Below, one piece after another: positions 11,413-22,770 of a stretch of DNA of 64,000 nucleotides. The first letter of the stretch is position 1. Every line of letters starts with the position of its first letter. The stretch covers positions 11,652,584-11,716,583 of the forward strand of contig NC_134537.1 of NCBI RefSeq assembly GCF_050624435.1. The letters are read 5' to 3'. The position numbers and the translations under genes are program-made. A model generated the notes under the pieces. That model did not search any database and was not told where the DNA came from. It saw nothing but the letters and a program-made list of their open reading frames with translations. This DNA comes from Tenrec ecaudatus (lineage: Eukaryota; Chordata; Mammalia; Afrosoricida; Tenrecidae).

Positions 11413-13872
11413 CCGTGTTAACATTGTTGCTAAATGCCATCATGTCGGTTGTGACTCATGGTGACCCCGTCACAACAGAACACAGCACTGCCCAGCCTGG
11501 TGTCATCCTCTTGGTTGCTGCAGAGTCTGAGCCTGCTGGAGCAGCTATCTTATGGAGGCTCTTGCTCTTTCTCAGCGATCAAGCATGAAGTCCTTCTCTG
11601 ACTGATAACATGTCCAAAATACATGAGCTGGAGCCTGGCTCTCTCCAATTCTAAGGATCATTCTGGCTGTACTTCTTCCAAGACAGATGGGCTCCTTCTT
11701 CTCAACGTCTGAGGAATCTCCAGGATTCTTTGCTGACACCCCATTTCAAAGACCTCGATTCTTTCCCACCATCGTTATTGGTTGGCAAGCTTTTCCACGC
11801 ATATGAGGTGATCAAGAACACCATGGCTTGGAGTCAGGCATACCTCAGTCCTCAAAGTGCCGTCTTTGCTTTGTAACACTTTCAGAGAAGTCTTTGGCAG
11901 CAGATTTGCTAGATGCGATGACGTTGGTTGATTTCTTGACTGCTGTGTCAACGGGCATGAACGGTGGATCGAAGTCAAATGAAATCCTTGGTGATGTCAA
12001 TATTTCTTTGTTTCTCATGATGTTACTTACTGGTTGACTTGTAAAGATGTTTGTGTTATGTTGAAGTGCAATCCTTACTGAAGGCTGTTGTTTTTTAAAT
12101 CTTCATGAGTAAAGGCTTCAAGTCCTCTTTGCTTTCAGCCAGCAAAGTTATGCCATCTGTCTGCCCCCATTCCTGATGCCGTGTTCCTGTCCCTAGAGCC
12201 CAGCTGCTTAGAGCATTCGCTCAGCATACAGACTGAGTAAGTAGAGCGATGAAAGGATACATACCTTTCCTGCTTTTAAGCCATGAAGTATTTTTCTGTT
12301 CTGTTTGAACAATCACGTCTTGGTCCCTATGAGGTTCCATAGGAGCAGAGCTAAATATTCTGGAATTCTCATTCTTCCTATGAGCCAAACAGTCAGGTAG
12401 ATTTGCATAATCAATAAAATACAGGTAAGCATCTTTCTGGTATTTCTCATTTTCAACCAAGACCTACCTGCTCACAGCAATGATGTCCCTCATTCCACAT
12501 CCTGTTCTGAACTTGGCCTGCTTTCTGCCAATTCCCTGTGGTTGTACTGCAACACATTAAGAAATACCTTCAGCTATGTTGTACTTGCCTTCGATATTAA
12601 AGGCTGTCTGCATTCTGCAGGGTCCCTGTCTTTGGAAGGGGCATAAAAAAGCGTCTCTTCCAATCATGGCCAGGTCTTCCTCATTTCTTGGTGGAGATGA
12701 GTGAGTGCTTCCAGAACTGCATCTGTTGAAGCCTCTCAGTTGGTGTTCCATCCATTCTGGGAACCTTGTTTTGCCGATGCTTTCAGGGAAGCTTGGGTGC
12801 ATCCTTCAATATCATTGGTCCTTGATCATATGATATCTCCTGAAATGGTGGAATAGGGACCATTCTCCTAAGTACAGTGACTCTGTGTTTTCCTGTCATC
12901 TTCTTTGGATCTTTTTTGTGTTCAATTTTTGCCGCTTAACACTGCAAATCGAAACTTGAATATTTCCTTCAGTGGCTTCTTTTAAGTCTTCCATGAGCGT
13001 ATCACACAATCTCTAGTCATCTCCACTGCCAAGGCCCTACTTTCCACCCACGGATCCTTCCTCTTTGTTTTCAGCTTTCCACATTTCAATCCCCAGTAAT
13101 TATCAATCAATGATACAATAATGAAATGCTTGATCAATTTTAGTCTGCAGAAGTTGATAAACATCTTCAATTTTTCATATTCAGTCTCAAGGGTTGTTGT
13201 GTAAAATTGAATAATAGTATTCACTGGTCTTCCTTGAAGGCGTCTGGATATTATCATATCGCTTACAGCATTGTACTTGAAATTAACCTTTTGACAATGA
13301 ATGCGACATCCTCCATCTTCAATGTGACATTCCCACTATTGGACACTCCATGATTGTCCCCTTCAAAATGGTCACTACCAGCCCATTTCACCTCACTAAT
13401 GCCTGGGAACATTGCATTTCATTTGGACAACTTCCACCTTTTAAAATCCATCATTTGTCCATTCCACATGCTGATTATTAACATATGGCTGAAGCTGTGT
13501 CTTCTCATTTTGAGTCATGCCACAATCAGTAAAGGGCTGTCCCCAAAGCTTTATTCCATCCTTGTCACGTAGGCCCACTCTCCTTTGAGGAGGCAGCTTC
13601 TTCAACTGTCATTTTCTGTTTGCTTTCCAATCTTCAGGAGTCCTCTGCCAGCACCATATCAGACAAGGCTCCACTGCTAGCCATAAGATTTTCATGGCTC
13701 CCTATTTTTTAAGATACAGATCGCCACACCCTTCTTCCTAGGTTTTCTTTGTTTGGAATCACCTTGGAAACAGATCTAGCATTGGTCACCATGCAGGGAG
13801 AGGAAATATTTTACATACTGGTCACATAACACCCAACAGCACAGCAACACGCAAGCCACAATGGTACAACAA
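11413..13872 (-). mobile_element. RTE-clade (BovB-like) LINE, 2.4 kb, decayed
   Basis: On the - strand, 5' to 3', it runs from the RTE 5' region (acagcaacacgcaagccaca in reverse near 13840) through the endonuclease (13000-13500) and reverse transcriptase (11800-12900) parts to the 3' tail near 11413. Landmarks: 'caccagcccatttcacctcac' near 13380, 'ccccagtaattatcaatcaa' near 13090, 'ttgcataatcaataaaatac' near 12400. The reading frame is broken by many stops, the longest pieces being under 100 residues, so it is a dead copy. It lies antisense to CX3CR1 in the presumed intron. Confidence 0.85.
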
Positions 13873-13944
13873 GCTGACACCCAGGGGGGTGGACCCTTCC
13901 CGTAGTGTTGCGAACGATTGACACCAATAATGATATATTTTGGG

Positions 13945-14035
13945 TTTTGTCTCCCATAGAGCGGTTGGTGACTTTAAACGGCCAACTTTCCAGTTAGCGG
14001 CCAGGTGCTTTAGTCACTGTCCCACCAGGGCTCCA
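13945..14035 (-). mobile_element. AfroSINE, 5' part only
   Basis: 'gtctcccatagagcggttgg' to 'gtcccaccagggctcc'. Lies just beyond the 5' end of the RTE. Confidence 0.75.
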
Positions 14036-14514
14036 TGGAGTTTGGGGGAAGCCACCATTGTTTGCACACTTGCTACACTGTCAGGCTCCTGACAAAACAC
14101 ATCGACATATCATCGCCTCGTTAATCCCTTCAGCCATTCTGGAAGGGATGTCCTGTTAGTTAAAACTCCAGTCTCCTTCCATAGAGAAACCCCTCGGCAT
14201 GGTTCTGGTTTGCTCTCTAGGCCACTAGGGTTTGGAATGGAGTGAACAGCAACAGGTAACTCCTAACTTTAATAAAAAGCCCAGGGAAAAAAAACATTTT
14301 TTTCTTTAATTGTAGGGTAAAAAAACGACAACAAAACAGATGTTAAAGACCAGGCTTCAATCATGCCCAGCGTAGGGTGGAGACACAGGAACAGAACATT
14401 CGTAATCAGCCTGGGAGATTCCGAAATCCCAAGGTGCTTTCTGATGCAGGAATTTATGAAGTGCCTGCCATGCACCTCTCCCTGTGCCAGGAAGGCTGGG
14501 GGTCGGTAGGGGGG

Positions 14515-14605
14515 TGGGGATCCCGTTTTGCTGATGAGGAAAGTTGGGCTCAGAGGTTCCAACACACACCCAAGGTCACTGGGCCGGAGAGGAGAGGTGT
14601 GGGTT
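14515..14605 (-). repeat. MIR SINE
   Basis: 'ttgctgatgaggaaagttgg', 'ctcagaggttcc', 'cccaaggtcactgggc' in the order of antisense MIR. The rest of 14040-14744 is unique. Confidence 0.6.
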
Positions 14606-14744
14606 CCAGAGCCCAGGGAGCTCAAGTCTGCAGCCCACATTGCTGCTCTCCTTCCTCCGTGACCCAGGGGAATGTGTCCCAAGATCTGTAGGAGCTTCCT
14701 GCATGTGAGGCACCTAGCACGAAATCTACCCTAACGCACGTAGG

Positions 14745-15361
14745 TTTGGCTGTGGGAAACTCACACCGAGGGAAGTCTGACCAGGACTATGATATGCCCT
14801 CACTTATCACAGAGGGAATCTGGAAAGCTAATATTCCACCGTAGGAAAGCCACCGCTTTGGAAAGTTAGAGATAAAGTCCAAGTACATGATCCTGCATTA
14901 AATATCATTCCCACAGATTCTCCCCTTACAGCTAGGCTGACTTAAAGTGAGCACACGGCTGATTCTATCTCCCTGTAGAAGCAGACATTCTTGTCTCCTC
15001 CCGCTGTGGCACCCAGCCCCCTTCATGCCTTCCCCCACAGCAGGTATTAGGTTTCCCCACCTATGAGCTCAGGGACTTTCCTGTGGTGACCACCCACCTT
15101 GTGACTTATGTAACTACTGAATATGCATGCCTTATGGCTACTTGTAACTATCCCAAGACAATAAAGACTCTCTCTCTGCGCGGACCTGGCTGCTGAGCTC
15201 ATGGCCGGCCCTGAGGTGAGCCTACTGCTATTAAACATGCCTGACTCCTTTATTTTACTCTCACTGCTGTCTCTCCTGTATTCTATGGCGTTACTACGAT
15301 CTTTATATATTGTCACCGTACAATTGCGCCTAAGGACCCCTTGGTGGGCAGAGGCTGGTTT
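14745..15361 (+). mobile_element. ERV LTR, family A, solo
   Basis: Matches the antisense LTR at 24933-25445 in its upstream half (gagggaatctggaaagct, 'agtccaagtacatgatcctg'). The R-U5 part (acaataaagactctctctct, 'gaggtgagcctactgctat', 'ttatatattgtcaccgtaca') is shared with the copy ending at 44811. No gag, pol or env follows. Confidence 0.7.
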
Positions 15362-16225
15362 ACTCTGATATTTGGTAAAACCATGAAGTTCCTGACCTGC
15401 AGGAATAACCACAGGCAGGCAATGCAGAATGCTTTTATTGGCTTTGGCCAGCTCTTTTCACCTAGGGGCGGGTGGGGAAGACTCCCATCTGAGTGCCTCC
15501 TTAATAGATGCCTCCACCTAGATGGAGCCTGTGTACCCTCCTCCACAGCAGCTCATCTGGGAAGATTAAGCATCTACAGAAACCTACATGCACCAACTAA
15601 CAATCCTCTCTCTGCCCTGGCTGGCAATCTGTTGGACTCACAGGGAATTCACGTTCCTGTAGCTCAGAAATGGTTGTATATCCATCGGTTCCATTGAAGT
15701 CTGACTGACTGAGGTCACGGTCCAAGGTTTCTCTCGGTGGGAAAGGGCTTCCCAGCCCAGAACAAAGACTTCATACAGTTTCCCTGGAGTTGAGCATTCC
15801 AGTCCAGTCCCAGGGGGCCACATTGCAGAACCTTGGGCCACATCAGGCAGAAAGGGGGTGGAGAGAGACGGGCCCAACGCACCCAAGGCAGAGGTTGGAC
15901 AAAGAGAAACTAAGCTCTGGGTGGGTGGGACTCCATCCTGCCATCAGCCAACATCGCAGAGGCCCTAATTCACGCCCCATTTGTGTAGGGGGTGACACTC
16001 CCTTGGTGAAACAAGTGTGGGGTTTGGTTTTCCTGGTGGTGGCAAGGGAGGCAGCGTGAACTCAGCACATTCGGTGTCTGAGGGCCCATCTGCAGCATTG
16101 CACTGAGCCGGAGAAGCCGTTCAGAGGACCAGCGTGAGCAGGCTGCCCTTTAGGCCCTGGGGTAAGTGAGCAGTCAATTAAGGCTGCAAAGAGAGGGAGA
16201 ATGGGACCGTTTCTGCTTCCCTAGA
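15362..16225. other. Unique DNA
   Basis: No repeat family or coding signature recognised. Confidence 0.35.
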
Positions 16226-16452
16226 CCAAACTCACTGCCGTGGAGTTCATTCTGATGCACAGTAACCCCAGGTGTGCAGGGCAGAACCGCTCCATTGAGT
16301 TCTACAAACTGCAGATGCTTATGGATGCAGACTGCCCCATTGTGCACCCAGACAGCAGCTTGGTTGGTGGACATGGTGGACCTTTGGGATGCTTAACCCA
16401 CTGTGCTACGCTTAACCTGCTATGCTTAACCCGCCATGCCACCAGGACACCC
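16226..16452 (-). mobile_element. AfroSINE with an internal micro-repeat
   Basis: Antisense copy (accaaactcactgccgtgga to gccatgccaccaggacacc). Near its tRNA-like head the 'gctatgcttaacc' motif is repeated three times (16400-16440), a local tandem expansion. Confidence 0.8.
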
Positions 16453-16733
16453 TTTCACTTCCTAACCCGGGTAGGCGAGCCCTCCATTCAAAGCCTGTGC
16501 AGAATTTCACAGGCAATAGGAAATGGTGGGCCAGCCCTAGCGTCCAGCGCTGGAGTCTAGCGTGTTCATTAGCCACGCAGGCTGACCGAGCACTGTCCTC
16601 CATCCTGGGTCAGTCAGCACGGGACGATGGCAGTACTTCCTCTCCAGCACAGCTGGGGATTGCCGGGTGACTACCCGTCTCCATTTGCCTGAGATCAACC
16701 ATCCCCAGGTCCCTGGGAACGTCAAGTTGTCTG

Positions 16734-16898
16734 CGCTGGGCTACCAGGTGAAAGGTTAGCGGTTTGAACCCCCGTAGTGGATCCAGGAAAGAAAAGTCTC
16801 CTTCCCTAAGATGTCCAACCAGAGAGTCTTGGGAAGCAGCTCCATTCTGTCACACCAGGGGTTGCCGGGAGATTCAATGCCCCGGTTGGCAATGGGCT
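16734..16898 (+). mobile_element. AfroSINE
   Basis: Sense: 'gcgctgggctaccaggtgaa', B-box-like 'ggtttgaacccccgt', tail 'cggttggcaatgggct'. Confidence 0.7.
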
Positions 16899-17119
16899 TG
16901 AGGGATGTCTGGTTTGGGAGACTTTCAGTATGAAAAGCAGGAACATCCTGGGCAAACCTCATGCTGACTGACTGTGTGCCTGATCTCTGCTGGGCAAGAA
17001 ATGGACTCGCTTGTTCCGAGAGAAGGAGTTGGAAAACAAGGATGAGGGCCTAGCGGAGACAGTCTGCTGAGAACAGGGAGAGATGGTTCTCAAAGGGAGC
17101 ATCGGAGGAAAATCCGACC

Positions 17120-17296
17120 CCAAACCCACTGCCCTCTGTCCATGCTGACTCACAACACCCCTTCTGCAAGGTTACCGAGGCTGCAGGTTGTTGGAGGAGC
17201 AGACAGCCTCCTCTTCTGACGAGCGGCCGGTGGGTTTGGATCCACGTGGTAGTTAGCCAGCCGCCCAGCGCTTTCACCGCAGTGCCACCAAAGACA
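17120..17296 (-). mobile_element. AfroSINE
   Basis: 'gaccccaaacccactgccct' to 'ccgcagtgccaccaaag'. Confidence 0.75.
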
Positions 17297-17472
17297 GGGA
17301 GAGAGCTGCTACCAAGCTGCAATCCCACACCTGCCCTTAGTTTCTCTTCCCTTGTCCACACGCCCGTCAAGCTAGCTTTGGGGAAGAGTTCTTTCTTTCT
17401 TAATCGTGTTTTTGCTGAGAGTTTACACAGCCAGTTAGATCGCATTTAACATTCGTCAAAAATCTCAATGAG

Positions 17473-17670
17473 GAACCCTGATTGCAAAGGGGTTACGTGT
17501 TGGGCTGAATAACCGCAGGGTCAGCGGTTCGAAACCACCAGCTGCTCCAAGGGAGAAAGACGAGGCGTTCTACTCCTGAAAAGAGTCAGTACAAGAAATC
17601 CACAGGGGGGCAGTTCTACCCAGGCCAACGATGCCTCTGAGAGATGGCACTGGCTTGACAGCAGTAAGGG
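17473..17670 (+). mobile_element. AfroSINE
   Basis: Sense and well preserved: B-box 'ggttcgaaaccaccag', 'gggagaaagacgaggcgttc', tail 'ggcttgacagcagtaa'. Confidence 0.85.
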
Positions 17671-17705
17671 TATGTTTGTTTGCGGTGTATGTAGTGCTTG
17701 ACGTT

Positions 17706-17900
17706 TTGGTGGTTATGGGTGAGATACGAGCCTGCTAACCAAAAGGTTTGTGGGTCACACCCAGCAGCCAAGAAAACCACTAGGAAGGAAGGAAGGTGCG
17801 CCTCTACCAATTTACAGTCTCCCAAACCCCACGGGGCAGTTCCACTCTGTGCCGCAGGGGCCCTGTGAGTCCGAATCAACTCAATGGCAGTGAGTTTATG
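17706..17900 (+). mobile_element. AfroSINE
   Basis: Second sense copy in tandem with the previous one; tail 'gagtccgaatcaactcaatg' is close to the family consensus. Its end abuts a solo LTR. Confidence 0.8.
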
Positions 17901-17910
17901 CACAGTGCCC

Positions 17911-18590
17911 TGTCAGGGGAAGCCAGCCCCTAACACGTCATTACGGGTACGGTAGGCCAATTGTACAGCGGTAATAAGTAAAGATCATAGTAAAGTTACA
18001 GAGAGCATGAGAGATAGAAGAGAGATATTGAAACAAATGGAGTCAGACACAATTCATGGTAGTATGCTCACCTCAGCCCCGCTTGGTGGTCCACGTGGAG
18101 GGAGAGAGAGATATTTAATGCTAGCCCAGGCTTTTTATATTCTCTGGGGACATGCAAGCCCCCTAATTACAAGTGAGGACATCCGTCACAGGAAGGGGCT
18201 GTGCTATAGGTAATACAGTAATGAGCGGGGGTGGTCTAGGGACATACACGCCATAGGAAGAGGAGGGATTAGGGGTATACATGTGACAAGATGGGCAGGT
18301 CCTAGATTCAAGATGGCAGCCTAGCCTTAGTCATCCTTGGGCGGGTTTGACCTCTCCTACAAGGAAACAGACAACTACTATCCTTATCAGAAGGGAGTGG
18401 GCCCTATTTGTTGTGGGATAAACAGTGGTGGCTCCTTGCTCTAGATGGCTGATAGCTCTCAGGGAGAATAACCCCTGACCTACTTCTGATGACCTCCAAG
18501 TGTATGGTCATTCAAAAGCAGCCGTTTGGCATATATTTGGGAGACAGCTTGGGAGAAATCCTTCTGTATCCCGCAGTGCCCCATGGCATG
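17911..18590 (-). mobile_element. ERV LTR, family A, solo
   Basis: On the - strand the 3' end reads ggggctggcttcccctgaca. It shares with 43150-44811 the blocks agggcccactcccttctgat, 'cttgcatgtccccagagaat', 'gctgaggtgagcatactacc'. A poly(A)-signal-like attaaa and TATA-like 'atataaaa' are present. No internal ERV sequence. Confidence 0.75.
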
Positions 18591-19134
18591 GGCTGCCCCT
18601 CTCTCACCACCTGTCAGCATTCTCATGGTGCCCATCCTGTTGGCCAGGTTCCCCTCTATCTCCCATCCTGGCCCTAAACCCCCTCCCCTCACCTTCTTAG
18701 GAAGATTTTTGAAAATCAAGGCAGAAAAGCTGCAGCTCAAACTCCCAAAGATCTTGAATCCCATGGAAGCAGAGCCCTTTTCCGGGTGGCTTGGAGTAAG
18801 TCAGCGGGCCTCCAAGAGACCTGGCTTCCTCGTCCGTCAGAGAGTGTGTGACAGCCCCCATCACAAGAGAGTTGGGAGGAACCAACAGCGTGCCTGGTGT
18901 GACGTGGGAGAAACCATGGGTTAGATTGTGGCTGCTGTCAAGTTGACGTCAGCTCTGGGCCGCCCCACGTGTTCTGGACCCAGGGGGCTAGTCTTAACTG
19001 TCACCTGAACGGAAACAGAGTGCCAGGCCTTTCTTCCACTGTATCGCTGGGGGTGGTGTTCAACCAGCTAACCTTAACCTTGAGGTGAACAGTTAAGTAC
19101 AAAAAATTTGGGTCATAAATACACCCTCTCAGAC

Positions 19135-19285
19135 AGGGTGGAGCTGCCCCCCTGTGAGTTACTGAAACTGTAACTGGTGAGAGTGACATCTTTCTCCAGA
19201 GGGGTGACTGGTGGCTTTGAACTGCTGACCTTGTGGGGTCCAGCCTGGCCTGTCACCATGATACGATGCCACCAGTGCTCCTCCA
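19135..19285 (-). mobile_element. AfroSINE 110 bases upstream of the CX3CR1 exon
   Basis: Antisense copy ('gtaactggtgagagtgacat', 'ggtggctttgaactgctgac', 'gatgccaccagtgctcc'). It supplies the open frame and ATG at 19177 that read into CX3CR1. That start would not be in the mature exon. Confidence 0.8.
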
Positions 19286-19360
19286 TGTACATCATACCCA
19301 ACCAATATTTTTTCTTTGTCCCTCTGTGTGTACGAGGCCGGACAGAATCCCAAGCCCGAG

Positions 19361-19395
19361 CACTAACGCATCACTTGTCTTCCTGTCTGATCCAG
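19361..19395 (+). other. CX3CR1: Branch point and 3' splice site of the CX3CR1 coding exon
   Basis: A cactaac branch-point match (likely branch A at 19366) is followed by a pyrimidine-rich stretch ending in gatccag at 19395. The exon then begins gctcttgcc and the ATG. The 30-base branch-to-exon spacing is normal. This fits the known CX3CR1 layout, in which non-coding 5' exons splice to one coding exon. It also argues against a start upstream in the same open frame. Confidence 0.75.
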
Positions 19396-19404
19396 GCTCT
19401 TGCC

Positions 19405-20475
19405 ATGTCCATCCCCTCCGCTGAGCCAACCCCAGAAAGTTTCCAGTACGACGATGATGCTGAAGCCTGTTATGAGGGGGACATCGTGGCCTTCGGGGCT
19501 GTGTACCTGCCCGTCTTCTACTCCCTTGTCTTTGCCTTTGGCTTGGTGGGAAACGTGCTGGTGGTGCTGGCCCTCAGCAACAGCCGCAAAGCCAAGAGCA
19601 TCACGGACATCTATCTGCTGAACCTGGCCTTGTCCGACCTGCTCTTTGTAGCCACCTTGCCTTTCTGGACTCACTACGTGGTCAGCGACCAAGGCTTCAC
19701 CAACGCCGTGTGCAAACTCGTGACGGCCTTCTTCTTCATCGGTTTTTTCGGGGGCATCTTTTTCATCACCGTCATCAGCATCGACCGGTACCTGGCCATT
19801 GTCCTGGCCGCCAACTCCATGCACAACCGCACGGTGCAGCAAGGCGTCACCGTCAGCCTGAGCGTTTGGGCGGCGGCCATACTGGTGGCGGCCCCCCAAT
19901 TCATGTTCACCAAGCAGAACGGCAGCGAGTGCCTTGGTGACTACCCTGAGATCCTCCAGGATGTGTGGCCCCTGCTGCGCAACGTGGAGGCCAACTTCCT
20001 CGGCTTCCTGCTGCCCCTGCTTATCATCGGCTTCTGCTACTTCCGGATCATCTGGACACTGTTGACCTGCAAGAACCGCAAGAAAGCTAAAGCCATTCGG
20101 CTGATCTTGCTGGTGGTGGCTCTGTTTTTCCTCTTCTGGACCCCCTACAACGTGATGGTCTTCTTGGAGACCCTCAAACTTTACCACTTCTTCCCCAGCT
20201 GTGACATCAAGAAGGATCTCCGGTGGGCCCTCAACGTGACCGAGACGATTGCTTTCAGCCACTGTTGCCTCAATCCCCTGATCTACGCCTTTGCTGGAGA
20301 GAAGTTCAGAAAATACCTTTCCCACCTCTACAGGAAGTGCCTGGCTGTCTTCTGTGGCCGTTCGCTTGGGATGGATCTCACCCTATCAGAACTGCAAATA
20401 AGCCGGCGGGAGAGTGCTCTGAGCAGCAATTTTACCCACTACATGAGTGATGGGGAGACATCGATCCACATCTGA
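19405..20475 (+). CDS. CX3CR1: CX3C chemokine receptor 1 (fractalkine receptor), complete coding exon
   Basis: Encodes 356 residues (human about 355) of a class A G-protein-coupled receptor for membrane-bound or shed fractalkine (CX3CL1), acting at the plasma membrane of monocytes, microglia, NK and T cells through Gi. Visible: acidic N-terminus with Tyr15 next to three Asp (the human equivalent is sulfated), Cys22, seven hydrophobic segments at about 32-57, 68-92, 103-127, 147-168, 195-219, 231-255 and 273-296, a TLP motif in TM2 (84-86), the Cys103/Cys176 disulfide pair, DRYLAIV at 127-133, FWTPYN in TM6 (244-249), NPLIY at 290-294 and a Ser/Thr-rich tail. The start at 19405 follows a 3' splice site by 9 bases and aligns with the human start. 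The frame stays open upstream to 19177, but that part lies in intron and a SINE. No frameshift or stop. The residues at the human V249 and T280 sites are Val250 and Thr281, the common human alleles. The last residues (SIHI) differ from human. Confidence 0.97.
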   Translation: MSIPSAEPTPESFQYDDDAEACYEGDIVAFGAVYLPVFYSLVFAFGLVGNVLVVLALSNSRKAKSITDIYLLNLALSDLLFVATLPFWTHYVVSDQGFTNAVCKLVTAFFFIGFFGGIFFITVISIDRYLAIVLAANSMHNRTVQQGVTVSLSVWAAAILVAAPQFMFTKQNGSECLGDYPEILQDVWPLLRNVEANFLGFLLPLLIIGFCYFRIIWTLLTCKNRKKAKAIRLILLVVALFFLFWTPYNVMVFLETLKLYHFFPSCDIKKDLRWALNVTETIAFSHCCLNPLIYAFAGEKFRKYLSHLYRKCLAVFCGRSLGMDLTLSELQISRRESALSSNFTHYMSDGETSIHI

Positions 20476-20884
20476 AGGGAACCCCCAGACCGTGTCCCTA
20501 TCGGGAGGCTGGCATTGCTGAGTATGACACGGACTAGGACGACAGTTTGTGTGTGTGTGTGTTTCACAGGCCAGAAACGTCAAACCCGAGGGCAGGAAAG
20601 CAAAACAACCCTTAGAATATTTGGAGGGATGGGGTTCACCCATTCAAAGAAAGACATGTCTCTTCCTATAAGCATCAGGAATTTTTTTGTTTGCCCATGA
20701 CAAGCCAAAAAAAGTTTGTCAGAAATTCAGCCCCAACTGAGTGAGCTAAGAGGAGGTTAGTGAGCATTGTTCACGCTGTGGACTGGGCCATGCAGAGACG
20801 AGGGCTTCAGGGTGACTGGCAACCAGGGCTCAAAGCAGGCTACAATGTCCTCTTTCTCCCTCTCCAGTGAGATATCTCAGACTC
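20476..20884 (+). other. CX3CR1: CX3CR1 proximal 3' UTR
   Basis: Sequence from the stop codon to the start of a sense L1 3' end. It contains a short TG run (20546-20562) and no AATAAA or ATTAAA that I can see. A transcript must therefore use signals further on, either inside the L1 (21067, about 21302-21318) or beyond it (22444). Confidence 0.6.
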
Positions 20885-21335
20885 CCATATCACAGCTTGA
20901 TCATCAAAGGGGACCGAGAGTTTCCAAATTCTCATGGACTGTAGACTCTCTGGAGCCCTGCAAGGTAGATGAGCCCTGAAACTATTGCCTTGAGGTATCC
21001 TTTAAACCGTAAGCCAGAAATGCGCCCTGAAGTCTTCTTAAAAGCGAACAGTAGTTTAACTGAACTAATAAAGCGTGCCCGCCTTGCGCAGTATGAGCCT
21101 TTATGAACTGTCGACAATAACAACCTGAGAGATGAGAGAGGAACTCAGGGGAGAGTGCGTTGCTGTCAATGGGAAAAGAACAACCAGAAAGAGGATGGAA
21201 ATGAATGGCACACAGATCACAGAATGCCACCCGTGTCACTGAACAGCATGTGTAGGAGCTGTTGGACTTAGTTTATGGTTTTCCTCTGGATATTCTCGAC
21301 AATAACAATAAAATAAATAAAAAATGATGGACTGA
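20885..21335 (+). mobile_element. L1 3' end, sense to CX3CR1, in the 3' UTR region
   Basis: Resembles the 3' UTR of an afrotherian L1 group: a stretch rich in 'ccctgaaact attgcc', a run of lysine-like A-rich text, then an A-rich end with repeated aataaa at about 21302-21318. The copy at 24462-24932 is a relative. Same strand as CX3CR1, so its poly(A) signals are usable by the gene. Confidence 0.65.
21067..21072 (+). terminator. CX3CR1: Candidate polyadenylation signal AATAAA inside L1
   Basis: First AATAAA after the CX3CR1 stop codon, 592 bases downstream, contributed by the L1 3' end. A GT-rich downstream element is not obvious, so use is uncertain. Confidence 0.25.
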
Positions 21336-22770
21336 GATCCACCCCTTCCTTGTTCTACGATCAAAATGCCCAAGGAAGGACGCTGAAAGGTCCCATTTGT
21401 CTCAGGTGCCAATCCCTGGCCAAGAAGTATCCCCAGAGAAATGATAAAGAAGATGCTAGCTGTCGTTCCAATCTTGTCATTAAAGGTGGAGGGAGGCAGC
21501 TTGCTCAGACAGTGGAGAATGCCTGCTATTCTGCGCAGACACAAGCACTGCCCACCAACCTTACCATGTACCCAGTCCCAATCCCTTGTCTAAACACACC
21601 AGCATACAAAAACTACCAGCCTCCTCTTTTTAAAAAGCTCTCCAACTTTTTAATCATGTCCCCAAACCAGGAAGGATTTCCCAGCCACTTTGAATGGCAC
21701 CAAGTCCAAACTCAAATGTTCGGCTTCTGAGACGTTCCTGTGGTCCTGTCTACAGATTCCCATTGCTGCCCCTCTCCCCCCGGAGGACTCTCCCTACCCT
21801 CTCAGCCTGATTGCTACCAGACACCCCCGCAGGTGTTCCCCTGACCCCGGGCCCAGCGATAGAAATAGAGAGCACTCTGGTCACAAGTGAGAAGGGCTAG
21901 GCTCCGGCCTCCCTTCTGCTGCTTGGCCCCCCGTGTAGCTTAGAGCCAAACTAACTGCAAATCCCCTGATCCGTCGGTGGGGAGAATGGTACCTCTCACA
22001 TAGGGACCGTCATTTCCAGTCTGAGGAACCATATCAGGTCCGCCTTGTCTTGTCTGGTTCCCAGAATGCAACTCTCTCCCACCTGGTACCGCCACACTAT
22101 GCCTGTGGGTCCGTGCTGACAGAGTTTGGAGAGGAGGAGGCAGGCTCTAGCTTATACTGCATGATGGACTGTAAGCACAGAAGGGCTGGTTCCTACAGTG
22201 CTAGTCAGTGAACACTCTTGACAGATAGACTGACAACCCGACCCTTTCAGACAGACTCAAAATCCCCTCCCAATCACCTCATGCCAAGCCCCATCCATCT
22301 GGAGAAAGGCCCCCAACGTTCCTGCCTCCGCCAACCTGGCGAGCCTGGGCCATGGGAGCGACGTTCTTTTTCCAGTAAACGCTTGGGTTGAAAGCGTTTA
22401 AAACAAATGCAATAACAAAAGCTTGCAAAACAAATGTAATCATAATAAAGCAGGTGTCATTCCTAAATCCAGCCATGCAGTGTTTTCATTCTCGCCCTTA
22501 CCCATCTCTCCCTTATTCACACTCAAACATAGATCGCCCCTCTTCATAGCTTAGACTCCAGGTTGTGTACTGTTTGTAATAACCGCTGTGGAAGCTTGTG
22601 TGCTCACAGAGACAGAGTGGAGTCTGATTCATTGCTGGGCTCTGGGATGCGCTCCTTGACAGTATATTTGCTCAGTGGCTAAGGAAAGGATGAGTCAGGT
22701 TCCACAAAGGTCTGACACCACCACTGACTCACCGCTGCTCTGTGGATACAGGTTCCACTTGCTCCTAACA
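21336..22770. other. Unique DNA, possible distal 3' UTR of CX3CR1
   Basis: No repeats recognised until the L1 at 22771. Contains the AATAAA at 22444. Open frames are short. Confidence 0.35.
22444..22449 (+). terminator. CX3CR1: Candidate distal polyadenylation signal AATAAA
   Basis: AATAAA in unique sequence about 1.97 kb after the stop codon, followed by a T- and G-containing stretch (gcaggtgtcatt, then cagtgttttcatt). This is the first non-repeat AATAAA I see on the gene strand. Human CX3CR1 mRNA also has a long 3' UTR, so it is a reasonable end of the transcript. Confidence 0.3.

Noticed and set aside
17473..17900. tRNA-like A and B boxes
   Set aside because: They belong to AfroSINE heads, which derive from a tRNA; no cloverleaf or intact tRNA gene.
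19177..19404. 76-residue N-terminal extension of CX3CR1 in the same frame
   Set aside because: The extension lies in an AfroSINE and intron and is separated from the exon by a branch point and 3' splice site.
19363..20325. 320-residue open frame on the - strand across CX3CR1
   Set aside because: It is the antisense shadow of a strongly conserved receptor, with Asp/His/Gln-rich composition forced by codon bias and no domain.
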